DNA of 64,000 nucleotides from RGIG1681 sp017467625 (GCA_017467625.1 JAFUSN010000004.1:186001-250000), one strand, 5' to 3'. Counted from the first letter of the stretch, positions 16,688 to 24,246 are shown. The notes: generated from the letters alone by a model not told the origin. Translations and numbers: made by a program.

Positions 16688-17058
16688 AATATTTAGATGA
16701 TGTTAGAGTCTTAAATGACAATTACAAAGATGAAGGCATAACAAAAGACATGGTAGGAACAATTATTGAACCAGATATAAGGTGGAATAGTTTTTTTGTT
16801 GTTTTTCAAGATCAACGCGCTTATGATAAAAAATTTATAAGTACAGAGGGCAATATTTACAAATTAAATGATGATATTTGTACTGGAATAAAAATAAAAG
16901 ATTTAGAATTAGTTAAAGATAATAATTGTACAGACTTATTAATATTGAATGACTTACCAGAAAATCACAAAGATTGGTGGTGTAAGGTTGAAGATGGGTT
17001 TATTTTAAACTTAAAAGGTGAAAGAAAAAATAAAATCCCATATGATTATGACAGTTAA
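16684..17058 (+). CDS. Putative immunity protein (DUF4926-like)
   Basis: A 124-residue acidic cytoplasmic protein. The start KYLDDVRVLND followed by DMVGTIIE and FFVVFQD has the pattern of DUF4926 proteins (LDDV..L, GxVGTIVE, VEFxD), small beta-rich proteins often found beside DUF6883 toxins. I chose the TTG at 16684 because AGGAGG lies nine bases before it and it overlaps the toxin stop. An upstream in-frame ATG at 16654 lies within the toxin gene and lacks a ribosome-binding site. The order toxin then immunity, with overlap, argues that the pair was once co-expressed. Residues after about 85 are unrecognised. Confidence 0.55.
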   Translation: MKYLDDVRVLNDNYKDEGITKDMVGTIIEPDIRWNSFFVVFQDQRAYDKKFISTEGNIYKLNDDICTGIKIKDLELVKDNNCTDLLILNDLPENHKDWWCKVEDGFILNLKGERKNKIPYDYDS

Positions 17059-17070
17059 ATGGTGACAAGA

Positions 17071-17275
17071 ATGAAAAAATTAGATTTAGTAAAGTTAAAA
17101 AATGATAAGCCTTATTAAAATTAAAGAATATGATATGGTGGAATTGCTTGTTGAATAAGATAGATACGCCAAGTTTGGGATACATAAAGGCGATAGAGGT
17201 TGTGTTATGGATAATAATGCAGTCCAAAATTATATTGTTGATTTTTTTATGCTGGAGCTATATGTGCGGGAATAA
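17071..17275 (+). pseudogene. Decayed second immunity-type gene
   Basis: The ATG at 17071, preceded by GGTGACAAGA, opens MKKLDLVKLKNDKPY and then stops. After a frame change, KEYDMVELLVE runs into TAA at 17156-17158, and the same frame resumes with DRYAKFGIHKGDRGCVMD and then NYIVDF. The pieces read as one DUF4926-like immunity protein (VELLVE, GIHKGDRG) with at least one frameshift and one nonsense change. The 3' end is replaced by unrelated sequence. A degraded orphan immunity gene beside a toxin-immunity pair is common in polymorphic toxin loci. Confidence 0.6.
17253..17273. repeat. Imperfect copy of the tRNA-Thr 3' end
   Basis: TGGAGCTA, five bases, GCGGGAAT at 17253-17273 is repeated as TGGAGCTA, three bases, GCGGGAAT at 17405-17423, where it is the CCA end and T-arm of the tRNA-Thr gene. 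The rest of a tRNA is absent from the first copy. It could be a decayed attachment site or the scar of a lost tRNA copy. The block between 17274 and 17345 is richer in G and C than its surroundings and contains small hairpins, but no gene. Confidence 0.4.
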
Positions 17276-17372
17276 GGTCTTCGACCTTTGTCTCCGCTTA
17301 CGCTTCGCCGAGCGAACCAGTCCGATTCAAAAACCCCGTTTCTAAAAGCTGACGATTTTCCGCCTTAACCAT

Positions 17373-17400
17373 AAAAAAAAGAAGACTTCCGTCTTCCCTT
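17373..17400 (-). terminator. Intrinsic terminator after tRNA-Thr
   Basis: GAAGAC with its complement around a four-base loop, followed on the minus strand by eight U. Confidence 0.85.
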
Positions 17401-17404
17401 TTTA

Positions 17405-17479
17405 TGGAGCTACTGGCGGGAATCGGACCCGCGACCGCCGCATTACCAATGCGGTGCTCTACCACTGAGCCACAGTAGC
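17405..17479 (-). tRNA. tRNA-Thr (anticodon GGT)
   Basis: A 75-base gene including an encoded CCA end. The acceptor stem GCTACTG/CAGTAGC, the D-arm, the anticodon stem CCGCA/TGCGG with loop TTGGTAA (anticodon GGT, reading ACC and ACU) and the T-arm GCGGG/CCCGC all pair perfectly. A TTGACA-18-TATAAT promoter lies just upstream and a terminator just downstream. It sits in the middle of the accessory island. Confidence 0.98.
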
Positions 17480-17500
17480 ACTATTTTTGTAAACGTTGTA

Positions 17501-17530
17501 ATTATAAAACAAAAGAACAGACATTGTCAA
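17501..17530 (-). promoter_or_regulatory. Promoter of tRNA-Thr
   Basis: TTGACA, 18 bases, TATAAT on the minus strand, about 20 bases before the tRNA 5' end. Confidence 0.8.
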
Positions 17531-17567
17531 TAATTTTAATAAAAGTTATTGAGCGTCTGTTTTTTTA
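17516..17567. terminator. Hairpin after the zeta toxin operon
   Basis: AACAGAC (17516-17522) pairs with GTCTGTT (17555-17561), and CAATAA (17528-17533) with TTATTG (17546-17551). T-rich tracts follow on both strands. It overlaps the -35 box of the tRNA-Thr promoter and probably ends the toxin operon. Confidence 0.5.
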
Positions 17568-18551
17568 TTACTGAAATGTTTTCATATATTCAAGAAGTTC
17601 TTGTTCAAGAGATTCAAGCCTTGAAATTTCGTCATTCGTTGTGGCTTTTGCTCTTGCTGATTCAATGCGCGCCTTGAGGGATTGAGCACAATCAAATTTA
17701 TTAATTTTTCTTTCATATTCAACAGCTTGTTTTGGTGTAACAATAAAATCTGTTTGCGTTAAATTTTGAGTTGGAAAATCCATTAAGTTTAAAATGTTAA
17801 TTTGTTCAGCAGAAAGTTTATTATTTATTGTTCTGTAAATAGGAACTGGCTCTAATTTTGATGTTGCGCCTCTCTTTAAAATTTCAATTATGTCGCAAGC
17901 TCCAGTTTTGTACATATAGTCAATTGTTTCAGGGAGCCCATTATAAGCCAAGTCATGATTTTCTGGGGGAACCCATCTGCAACTTCCAGTTTGCGCAAGT
18001 TCCAATTGACATCTTTCAATCATTGACATTTTGCTTTCAAAATCAGATACAGCGAGCGCTCTAACAATAACAATGTATCCAGCCTTTTTTAATTTTGCGA
18101 TTGCGTTGTCAACAATAAAATTGTTTTTAAGTGTTTGATGCAAAATGATGTTATATTTTCCCTCAATCATTTTATCAATCATTCTTGGTGTTGCAGCAAA
18201 TGATAACTGGTCTGTTAAATCCGTAAAAAGCTCAGGATAGTTTTCATTTATTTCTGCAACAGCTGGGTGAGAATGCCTGTAAATATCATTATCAATAATT
18301 GCAGTATTTTCATTTAAATAGGAAATTGAATTTCCAATTATACTTGTTTTTCCAGCCCCAGGCTGTCCACCTGCAACAATTGCAATTGGGTGTTTTTGTG
18401 GTGAAATTGAACAAATTTGTGATTGGAAAATATTTTCTAAAACTTTTTCAAATTCTTCACCTTTAATATTATAATCGTCAATTGTTTTTCCGTATTTTTT
18501 TAGTCTTTCGTTTATTTCATTTTGCCTTTTACTCATATTAGCATTAGCCAT
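17568..18551 (-). CDS. Zeta-type toxin kinase (copy 1)
   Basis: A 327-residue zeta toxin family P-loop kinase. Zeta toxins phosphorylate UDP-sugar precursors of peptidoglycan and stop growth. Walker A GGQPGAGKT is at 61-69, the IIDNDIYRHSHP stretch at about 85-96 carries the substrate-binding Asp, and SCRWVPPENHD with GLPETI is the conserved arginine region. The C-terminal third is helical and charged. The ATG at 18551 is chosen because AAGGAGAAATA precedes it; it overlaps the stop of the antitoxin gene by eight bases. It is the last gene of a four-gene operon of two toxin-antitoxin pairs. Confidence 0.88.
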   Translation of the reverse strand: MANANMSKRQNEINERLKKYGKTIDDYNIKGEEFEKVLENIFQSQICSISPQKHPIAIVAGGQPGAGKTSIIGNSISYLNENTAIIDNDIYRHSHPAVAEINENYPELFTDLTDQLSFAATPRMIDKMIEGKYNIILHQTLKNNFIVDNAIAKLKKAGYIVIVRALAVSDFESKMSMIERCQLELAQTGSCRWVPPENHDLAYNGLPETIDYMYKTGACDIIEILKRGATSKLEPVPIYRTINNKLSAEQINILNLMDFPTQNLTQTDFIVTPKQAVEYERKINKFDCAQSLKARIESARAKATTNDEISRLESLEQELLEYMKTFQ

Positions 18552-18759
18552 TATTTCTCCTTCGTAGCATTGGTAAATATTCATCAATAGCTTTATCAAT
18601 TGTGTTTTTATCATTGCGCAAAATCAAGTTTCTTTCTAATGTAAGCATTTTAACAAATTCTTTATCTGTCACTTCATTTGAATTTGCAAATATCATTAAA
18701 AGTTCATTAACGGTGTCAAATGCCAAATCCTTTTTCATTTCGTCATTCATAAGCTCCAC
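18544..18759 (-). CDS. Putative antitoxin of zeta toxin copy 1
   Basis: A 71-residue, largely helical, charged protein. It sits immediately upstream of zeta copy 1 and overlaps it by eight bases, the usual antitoxin-first layout. GGTGGAGCTT precedes the ATG, and the start abuts the stop of zeta copy 2. It has no clear sequence match to the streptococcal epsilon antitoxin, so the role is inferred from position, size and helical content (for example DTVNELLMIFANSNEV). It shares a general pattern with the second antitoxin: a helical N-terminal half and an RRN/RGN-like basic end. Confidence 0.7.
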   Translation of the reverse strand: MELMNDEMKKDLAFDTVNELLMIFANSNEVTDKEFVKMLTLERNLILRNDKNTIDKAIDEYLPMLRRRNNG

Positions 18760-19722
18760 CTATTTTTTTGCACGAATTTCTTTAACTGTTTGTCTCAAAA
18801 TTTTAATTCTGTCTTTTGCTTCGCTTGGTTCATGCCCACAAATCAAAAAGTCGTCAAAAGCAGCATCAATCAAACGATCATCAATTTTTTTAAGAGTTTC
18901 ATCTTCGCTTAAAATTCTTCCATTTTTAATTGCGTCCACAGAGTTTTTATAAGTGTTCTCAATATTTGTTTTAAAATATTTTTCAATTAGTTCGTTTTCT
19001 TGCGCAGTATTTTTTTCATTGAGTTTGCAATAAATAATTCTTGGCGATGTTGGGTTTGTTTTTCCACGCATTACAACTTGAATGAAGTTGTAGTTTTTAA
19101 TATCATTTTCAATGTATGAAAGGGTATCGGGGATTGAATTAAAAGCTTTGTCGTGATTAATTGGGTCAACCCATCTGCAAGTTCTGTCAATTTTAAGTTG
19201 AACCAAGCATCTTTCCATCATTGAAAGGTAACTTTCAACACTTGCTACGGCAAGTGCCATAACTCCAACGGTGTAACCATTGTCTCTAAGTTTTTGCATT
19301 GCGTCATCTGCAATTCTTTTGCTTTTCAATGTTTGGTGAATAACAAGGTTATATTTTCCCTTAATCATTCTATCAATAATGATTGGGGTTGCATAAAAAC
19401 TTAATTGATCAGTGCAATCTGTCATAAGTTCCGCATATTTTGAATTTATTTCTTTAATTTTAGGATGAAATTCACGATATGTATCATTATCAATAATAAT
19501 ATTGTCATCTTTCAAACACTTTTGAGCATATCCAATAATTCCAGTTTTTCCACCACCTGATTGTCCACCAACGACAACAGCGATTGGATGCTCATGTGAT
19601 TGAACTCCAAGTGTTAAACAATCACAAATAAGGTCAATTGTTTTATCAAGTTCTTCTTGGCTGAGTTCATATTTTTTTGCAATTTCTTGAATTTCTTCTG
19701 ATGAATATTTATCGTTAACCAA
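18760..19722 (-). CDS. Zeta-type toxin kinase (copy 2)
   Basis: A 320-residue paralogue of zeta copy 1. Walker A GGQSGGGKT is at 52-60, IIDNDTYREFHP at about 76-87, and the conserved TCRWVDPINHDKAFNSIPDTL region follows. The shared core (TDxxDQLSF, IHQTLK, MMERC or MIERC, CRWV) leaves no doubt about common ancestry, but the ends differ strongly, so the duplication is old or the pairs were acquired separately. Its N-terminus overlaps its antitoxin by eight bases. The stop sits against the start of antitoxin 1, so all four genes form one transcript. Confidence 0.88.
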   Translation of the reverse strand: MVNDKYSSEEIQEIAKKYELSQEELDKTIDLICDCLTLGVQSHEHPIAVVVGGQSGGGKTGIIGYAQKCLKDDNIIIDNDTYREFHPKIKEINSKYAELMTDCTDQLSFYATPIIIDRMIKGKYNLVIHQTLKSKRIADDAMQKLRDNGYTVGVMALAVASVESYLSMMERCLVQLKIDRTCRWVDPINHDKAFNSIPDTLSYIENDIKNYNFIQVVMRGKTNPTSPRIIYCKLNEKNTAQENELIEKYFKTNIENTYKNSVDAIKNGRILSEDETLKKIDDRLIDAAFDDFLICGHEPSEAKDRIKILRQTVKEIRAKK

Positions 19723-19918
19723 TTGCGTTCCCCCTTGAATTTTCGTATTCTTCTAAAAGTTCATCAATAACTTTTTTGTTAAAGTGATAAACTTGTTTGC
19801 GCATTTCTAAAATACGCAAAACTTTTTCATTGTTAATGTTTTTACTTTGAACACATGCTTCGCCAAGCATTTTCTCAACTATGGCTTTTGCAAGTTCAAT
19901 TTTTGTGTTATTTTCCAT
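19715..19918 (-). CDS. Putative antitoxin of zeta toxin copy 2
   Basis: A 67-residue helical protein, first gene of the toxin-antitoxin operon. I chose the ATG at 19918 (MENNTK), which has a weak GGGAAG in front; an in-frame ATG at 19936 would add six residues but has no ribosome-binding site. Position, size and the eight-base overlap with the zeta gene support the antitoxin call. No direct similarity to the known epsilon antitoxin is evident. Stretches such as KIELAKAIVEKMLGE and VIDELLEEYE indicate helices able to wrap the toxin N-terminus. Confidence 0.68.
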   Translation of the reverse strand: MENNTKIELAKAIVEKMLGEACVQSKNINNEKVLRILEMRKQVYHFNKKVIDELLEEYENSRGNAIG

Positions 19919-19953
19919 AAAATTGCTACTTCCCATTTAATTTTACAGTGAAA

Positions 19954-19983
19954 ATTATAGCATTTTAAAATTATTTTAGTCAA
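19954..19983 (-). promoter_or_regulatory. Promoter of the tandem zeta operon
   Basis: TTGACT, 18 bases, TATAAT with an extended TG (TGCTATAAT) on the minus strand. This single good promoter serves all four toxin and antitoxin genes. Confidence 0.75.
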
Positions 19984-20015
19984 TGAAGAAATTTACAAAA
20001 TTTCACACTAATTTT

Positions 20016-20030
20016 TTATAATAAATATTA
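20016..20030. promoter_or_regulatory. Possible PerR-type box upstream of rubrerythrin
   Basis: TTATAAT, one base, AATATTA matches 12 of 14 defined positions of the PerR box (TTATAATNATTATAA). In DNA this AT-rich such a match can arise by chance, and the site is about 45 bases upstream of the -35 box. Confidence 0.25.
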
Positions 20031-20075
20031 CTTATTTTTATATCAGCAAACATAATAAAACAAAATAATTTCATT

Positions 20076-20103
20076 TTGAAAATATCTGAGTTTATGATAC
20101 AAT
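20076..20103 (+). promoter_or_regulatory. Promoter of rubrerythrin
   Basis: TTGAAA, 16 bases, TACAAT, about 28 bases before the ATG with AAAGGAGAA between. Confidence 0.65.
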
Positions 20104-20130
20104 AAAAATAGATTTTTAAAGGAGAATTTT

Positions 20131-20670
20131 ATGGAAAATAAATATAAAGGAACACAAACCGAAAAAAACTTACAGGCAGCATTTGCTGGTGAATCACAAG
20201 CAAGAAATAAATACACTTATTTTGCTTCAGTTGCAAAGAAAGAAGGGTATGAACAAATTGCAGAAATCTTTTTGAAAACAGCTGAAAATGAAAAAGAGCA
20301 TGCAAAAATGTGGTTCAAAGAGCTCGCTGGAATTGGAACAACAGCTGAAAATTTGGCAGCTGCAGCTGATGGTGAAAACTATGAATGGACTGATATGTAT
20401 GAAGAATTTGCAAAAACTGCTGAAGCAGAAGGTTTTTCAGCTCTTGCATTTAAATTTAGAGCAGTTGGGGCAATTGAAAAAACGCATGAAGAAAGATATA
20501 GAGCCCTTTTAAAAAATGTTGAAACAAAGGAAGTTTTTGAAAAGGGAACTGTTAAAGTTTGGGAATGCAGAAATTGCGGACATATTGTTGTTGGAACAAA
20601 AGCTCCAGAAGTTTGTCCAGTTTGTGCACATCCACAAAGCTATTTTGAAGTTAGACAGGAAAATTATTAA
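20131..20670 (+). CDS. rbr: Rubrerythrin
   Basis: A 179-residue rubrerythrin, a peroxide reductase of anaerobes. The N-terminal ferritin-like di-iron domain (1-135) holds the expected glutamates and ExxH pairs (GESQARNKYTYF, ENEKEHAKMW, IEKTHEERY). The C-terminal rubredoxin domain has CRNCG and CPVC (about 147-165) as the iron-sulfur site. Length and order are normal. AAAGGAGAA precedes the ATG. The thioesterase gene starts four bases after the stop. With the desulfoferrodoxin earlier in the window, it gives a superoxide-to-peroxide-to-water pathway. Confidence 0.96.
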   Translation: MENKYKGTQTEKNLQAAFAGESQARNKYTYFASVAKKEGYEQIAEIFLKTAENEKEHAKMWFKELAGIGTTAENLAAAADGENYEWTDMYEEFAKTAEAEGFSALAFKFRAVGAIEKTHEERYRALLKNVETKEVFEKGTVKVWECRNCGHIVVGTKAPEVCPVCAHPQSYFEVRQENY

Positions 20671-20674
20671 TACC

Positions 20675-21385
20675 ATGGCAAGTAAAAACTATAGAGCAGA
20701 AGTTGTTCTTTACAATGGATATTTTGATTGTAATGACAAGTTAAAACCATCTGCAATTTTTATGCTGTTTCAAGACATTGCAAGTATTCATGGTGAAGAA
20801 ATGGGCGTCGGTTTTGAAGCAATGGTGAAAAGTGGTTATTATTGGGTTGTAACGCGAGTTAAGTATGATGTTTTAATTCAACCTCAAGTTTATGAAAAGG
20901 TTATAATTGAAACTTGGCCACACGCTCCAGGAAGAGTTGATTTTGACAGAGATTTTTTAATTACAAACACAAGTGGAGAAGTGTTAATTAAAGGCACGAG
21001 CAAATGGTGTATAATTAGCACTGAAACAAGAAAACTTGTTCCAATTTCAAATATAAATTATTTAACTGAATTTGATTCAAAAATAAATTATGAAGAAAGA
21101 TTTTTAAGAACCCCTTCCGTTGAAAATTTTGGAACGCCGGTTTTCACTCATAAAGTTACCTACAATGAAATTGATCATAACAAGCATTTAAACAACACTC
21201 ACTATGCCGATTATGTTTTCAATGCTGTATGTGGAAAACTTTCGTCACATGTTGAAATAAGTTTCATTGCAGAGTGTAAACTTGGTGATGAAATTGAAGT
21301 TTTTAAAATGAAAAACGAAAGCGGTGAAACGCTTATTTCAGGATATGTGAATGGCGAAATTAAGTTTAGCGCAATGGTTAAATAA
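20675..21385 (+). CDS. Acyl-ACP thioesterase (FatA/hotdog family), copy 1
   Basis: A 236-residue double-hotdog thioesterase. The first hotdog (about 5-130) begins RAEVVLYNGYFDCN. The second contains the NEIDHNKHLNN block near residue 168, where Asp, Asn and His of the family active site are expected. It hydrolyses acyl-ACP to free fatty acid. The ATG at 20675 lies just after the rubrerythrin stop and lacks a close ribosome-binding site (AGGAAAA is 15 bases away), so it probably relies on coupling. A second, divergent copy lies at 47.7 kb. Confidence 0.82.
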   Translation: MASKNYRAEVVLYNGYFDCNDKLKPSAIFMLFQDIASIHGEEMGVGFEAMVKSGYYWVVTRVKYDVLIQPQVYEKVIIETWPHAPGRVDFDRDFLITNTSGEVLIKGTSKWCIISTETRKLVPISNINYLTEFDSKINYEERFLRTPSVENFGTPVFTHKVTYNEIDHNKHLNNTHYADYVFNAVCGKLSSHVEISFIAECKLGDEIEVFKMKNESGETLISGYVNGEIKFSAMVK

Positions 21386-21453
21386 ATCTATTAAAAATGT
21401 ATAATTATTTTTAAATTTAGCATAAATTTACAGTTTAAGACTAAAACAATAAT

Positions 21454-21485
21454 AAAAAGAACTTGGAATTTCCAAGTTCTTTTTG
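21454..21485. terminator. Bidirectional terminator between the thioesterase and nrdG
   Basis: AGAACTTGGA with its complement around three bases, flanked by A and T runs, serving convergent genes. Confidence 0.85.
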
Positions 21486-21486
21486 T

Positions 21487-21978
21487 TTAACAAATTGTTG
21501 TAATTTTATTTTCTTTTAAAGATTTTTGAACATCAATAACTCGTTGATTTGATGAACCACGCCATTGAAGTGTGAAATCATGAAGCTCATCAACATATTG
21601 TCCGTCAACTAAAACATCAATATATTTAAGGGCTTCTTTATCTTTTAAATCTCTGTCAAAAAGAAATCCACTCCAAACCCAAACATTTTTGTTTGGATAT
21701 TTTTCTTTAAAAGCCTTTGCAAGCATTGTTGTTGCTTCAATATTTTTTGGGTGCATTGGTTCGCCACCCAAAATTGATAAACCTGCGATTGTTTCATCTT
21801 CGCAAAGTGACAAAACTTTTTCAACGGTTTCTTTAGTAAATTCTTTTCCGCCTTCAAAATCCCAAGTTTCAGGGTTAAAGCAGTTTTTGCAATGAAATGC
21901 ACAGCCTTGAAGGAAAACAGAAACTCTAATTCCAGGACCGTTTGCAATATCCATTTTGCGAATCAAATTATATCTCAT
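21487..21978 (-). CDS. nrdG: Anaerobic ribonucleotide reductase activating protein
   Basis: A 163-residue radical SAM enzyme that makes the glycyl radical on NrdD. The iron-sulfur cluster ligands are Cys26, Cys30 and Cys33 (GCAFHCKNC), followed by a short half-barrel with LGGEPM. Length is normal for NrdG. The start overlaps the last base of the nrdD stop, so translation is coupled and the two are one operon. The partial radical SAM barrel without a SPASM or Radical_SAM extension fits the family. Confidence 0.95.
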   Translation of the reverse strand: MRYNLIRKMDIANGPGIRVSVFLQGCAFHCKNCFNPETWDFEGGKEFTKETVEKVLSLCEDETIAGLSILGGEPMHPKNIEATTMLAKAFKEKYPNKNVWVWSGFLFDRDLKDKEALKYIDVLVDGQYVDELHDFTLQWRGSSNQRVIDVQKSLKENKITTIC

Positions 21979-24164
21979 TAGTCACAAACCTTGTTATCAA
22001 CATGCAAAACTCTTTCTTTTATTTCTTGAGTTCTGCCTTTATTCCAGAAGTTTGAACCAATGTAACCGCAAGTTCTTCTTGCAACATTAAGCAAATTGTG
22101 ATCTCTGTTGCCACAATTTGGACAATACCATTCAAATTTATCATCAATCAAAATTTCGCCGGTATAACCACATTTTTGACAGTAATCTGACTTCGTGTTA
22201 AGTTCAGCGTACATAATGTTGTCATAAATAAATTTAATAATTTCCAAAACAGCATCAAGGTTGTTTTGAAGATTTGGTGTTTCAACATATGAAATTGCAC
22301 CACCAGGTGAAAGTCTTTGGAATTCGCTTTCAAGTTTGAGTTTTGAAAAGGCATCAATTTCTTCAAAAACAGGAATGTGATATGAGTTTGTGATGTAGTT
22401 TCTATCAGTAATTCCTTTAACAATTCCAAATCTATTTTTCAAACATTTAGCAAATTTATAAGTTGTTGATTCAATTGGAGTTCCATAAACAGAGTAATCA
22501 ACGTCTTCATCAGCCTTCCATTTTGCACAAGCATCATTAAGTGCTTGCATAACTTTAAGGCCAAATTCTTTTCCAACGCCACCATCAGTGTGTGAATTTC
22601 CCGTCATATATTTAACGCATTCATAAAGTCCTGCATAACCAAGTGAAATTGTCGAATAACCATGTTTCATAAGTTCACTAATTGATTCGCCTGGTTTAAG
22701 CCTTGCAAGTGCGCCATCTTGCCAAAGAACAGGTGCAACATCACTTGTAACGCCGCAAAGACGTTTGTGTCTAATTTGAAGTGCTCTGTGGCAAAGTTCA
22801 AGTCGCTCATTCATGATTTTCCAGAACTTATCCATGTTTCCGCCTGATGAAAGGGCAACATCTGGAAGGTTGAGTGTTACAACACCTTGGTTAAATCTTC
22901 CGTAATATTTTCCTTTTCCATCAACATAGTCTTTTGCGTTTGCAATGTTTCCTTTAACTCTGTCTGGGGTTAAGAATGAACGGCAACCCATGCATGGGTA
23001 GCAATCTCCATGGCCATATTGATTAATTTTAAATTCCCTCATTTTCTTTTCAGAAATATAGTCAGGAACCATTCGTTTAGCAGTGCATTCTGCAGCGAGT
23101 TTGGTTAAATACCAATATTTTGAGCCTTCTTTAATATTATCTTCTTCAAGAACATACAGAAGTTTTGGGAATGCTGGTGTAATATAAACGCCCTTTTTAT
23201 TTTTGAAACCAAGAATTCTTTGTTTCAAAAACTCCTCAATAATCATTGCAAGTTCTTCTTTATATTCTTCTGTTTCACCTAAATACATGTTAACTGACAA
23301 AAATGGAGCTTGACCATTTGTGTTTGTCATTGAGTTAACTTGATAGTTAAATGTTTGAACACCATCTTCAACTTCTTTTCTTGTATCTTGCTTTGCAAAT
23401 GATTCACAATCTTCTTTTGAAAGCCCGCGTTCTTTATATTTTGCGTAATATTTGTCATAACTTGCTCTAACAAATGGAGCGAGGTGAGTGAGTGAAACGG
23501 TTGCTCCACCATAGCTTGATGATGAAACGGCCAAAATAATTTGTGTTGCAATTGTTGCAGCAGTAATAAACCTGTGTGGTTTTTCAATCATAACACCGTT
23601 GATAATTGTTCCATTTTGAAGCATGTCATTCAAGTTAATAAGTTCACAATTATGAAGTGCATTTTGAGCGAAATAGTCAGCATCATGGAAGTGAATAATT
23701 CCTTCTTCATGAGCTTTAACAATTTCTTCAGGAAGCAAAATTCTCTTTGTGATATCAGTGCTTGTAATGCCTGCAAGATAGTCTCTTTGAGTTGTAACAA
23801 CCATTGCATTTTTGTTTGAGTTTTCACTGTTCCAGTATTCGCTGTTTCCCTCAACAAGTTCTTTAATGGTTTGATCGGTTGTGTTTGATTTTCTAATCAA
23901 GGCTCTGTTATATCTATAAATGATATAGCGTCTTGCAAGATTAAATTTTCCAATTTCCATCAATTTTTCTTCAATGGTATCTTGAATGTCCTCAACCAAA
24001 ATTCTTTTTTTGTTAAGACCTAAAATGTATTCAATGATATCTTGAATATCTTGTTTGCTTGCTCTTTCTGAAGGTTTAACTTCAGCATTTGCTTTTGTGA
24101 TTGCAGTTTCAATTTTACTTTGATCAAAATCAACCACATCACCATTTCTTTTAATAACTTTCAT
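21978..24164 (-). CDS. nrdD: Anaerobic (class III) ribonucleoside-triphosphate reductase
   Basis: A 728-residue glycyl-radical enzyme that reduces ribonucleoside triphosphates to deoxy forms without oxygen. An ATP-cone allosteric domain fills residues 1-90 (KVIKRNGDVVDFD). The C-terminal zinc site has two CxxC pairs (CQKCG, CPNCG), and the glycyl-radical loop RRTCGYIG follows. The ATG at 24164 is preceded by GGAGGG. An upstream GTG lies before the predicted transcription start and is rejected. Two NrdR boxes overlap the promoter, so it is probably repressed by NrdR with ATP or dATP. It forms an operon with nrdG. Confidence 0.96.
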   Translation of the reverse strand: MKVIKRNGDVVDFDQSKIETAITKANAEVKPSERASKQDIQDIIEYILGLNKKRILVEDIQDTIEEKLMEIGKFNLARRYIIYRYNRALIRKSNTTDQTIKELVEGNSEYWNSENSNKNAMVVTTQRDYLAGITSTDITKRILLPEEIVKAHEEGIIHFHDADYFAQNALHNCELINLNDMLQNGTIINGVMIEKPHRFITAATIATQIILAVSSSSYGGATVSLTHLAPFVRASYDKYYAKYKERGLSKEDCESFAKQDTRKEVEDGVQTFNYQVNSMTNTNGQAPFLSVNMYLGETEEYKEELAMIIEEFLKQRILGFKNKKGVYITPAFPKLLYVLEEDNIKEGSKYWYLTKLAAECTAKRMVPDYISEKKMREFKINQYGHGDCYPCMGCRSFLTPDRVKGNIANAKDYVDGKGKYYGRFNQGVVTLNLPDVALSSGGNMDKFWKIMNERLELCHRALQIRHKRLCGVTSDVAPVLWQDGALARLKPGESISELMKHGYSTISLGYAGLYECVKYMTGNSHTDGGVGKEFGLKVMQALNDACAKWKADEDVDYSVYGTPIESTTYKFAKCLKNRFGIVKGITDRNYITNSYHIPVFEEIDAFSKLKLESEFQRLSPGGAISYVETPNLQNNLDAVLEIIKFIYDNIMYAELNTKSDYCQKCGYTGEILIDDKFEWYCPNCGNRDHNLLNVARRTCGYIGSNFWNKGRTQEIKERVLHVDNKVCD

Positions 24165-24193
24165 AATTGTGCCCTCCGAAACATTCTGCACCC

Positions 24194-24223
24194 ATTTTAC
24201 CTATATTTTGTGAAGGTTGTCAA
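24194..24223 (-). promoter_or_regulatory. Promoter of nrdDG
   Basis: TTGACA, 18 bases, TAAAAT on the minus strand. One NrdR box overlaps its spacer and the -10 box and the other lies just upstream of the -35. Confidence 0.8.
24198..24213. promoter_or_regulatory. NrdR box 1
   Basis: The core CTATATTTTGTG fits the NrdR consensus (ACACWATATNTWGTGT) closely. It lies between the -35 and -10 elements of the nrdD promoter. Confidence 0.7.
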
Positions 24224-24230
24224 CAAAAAA

Positions 24231-24246
24231 ACACAAGATATAGTGG
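24231..24246. promoter_or_regulatory. NrdR box 2
   Basis: ACACAAGATATAGTGG matches the NrdR consensus at most positions. It is 33 bases from box 1, about three helical turns, the spacing seen for paired NrdR boxes. Confidence 0.75.

Noticed and set aside
17253..17345. A second tRNA gene
   Set aside because: Only the 3' end resembles a tRNA; acceptor, D and anticodon arms cannot be found.
15701..19983. Prophage remnant
   Set aside because: No phage structural, integrase or lysis gene is visible; only toxin-type genes and repeats.
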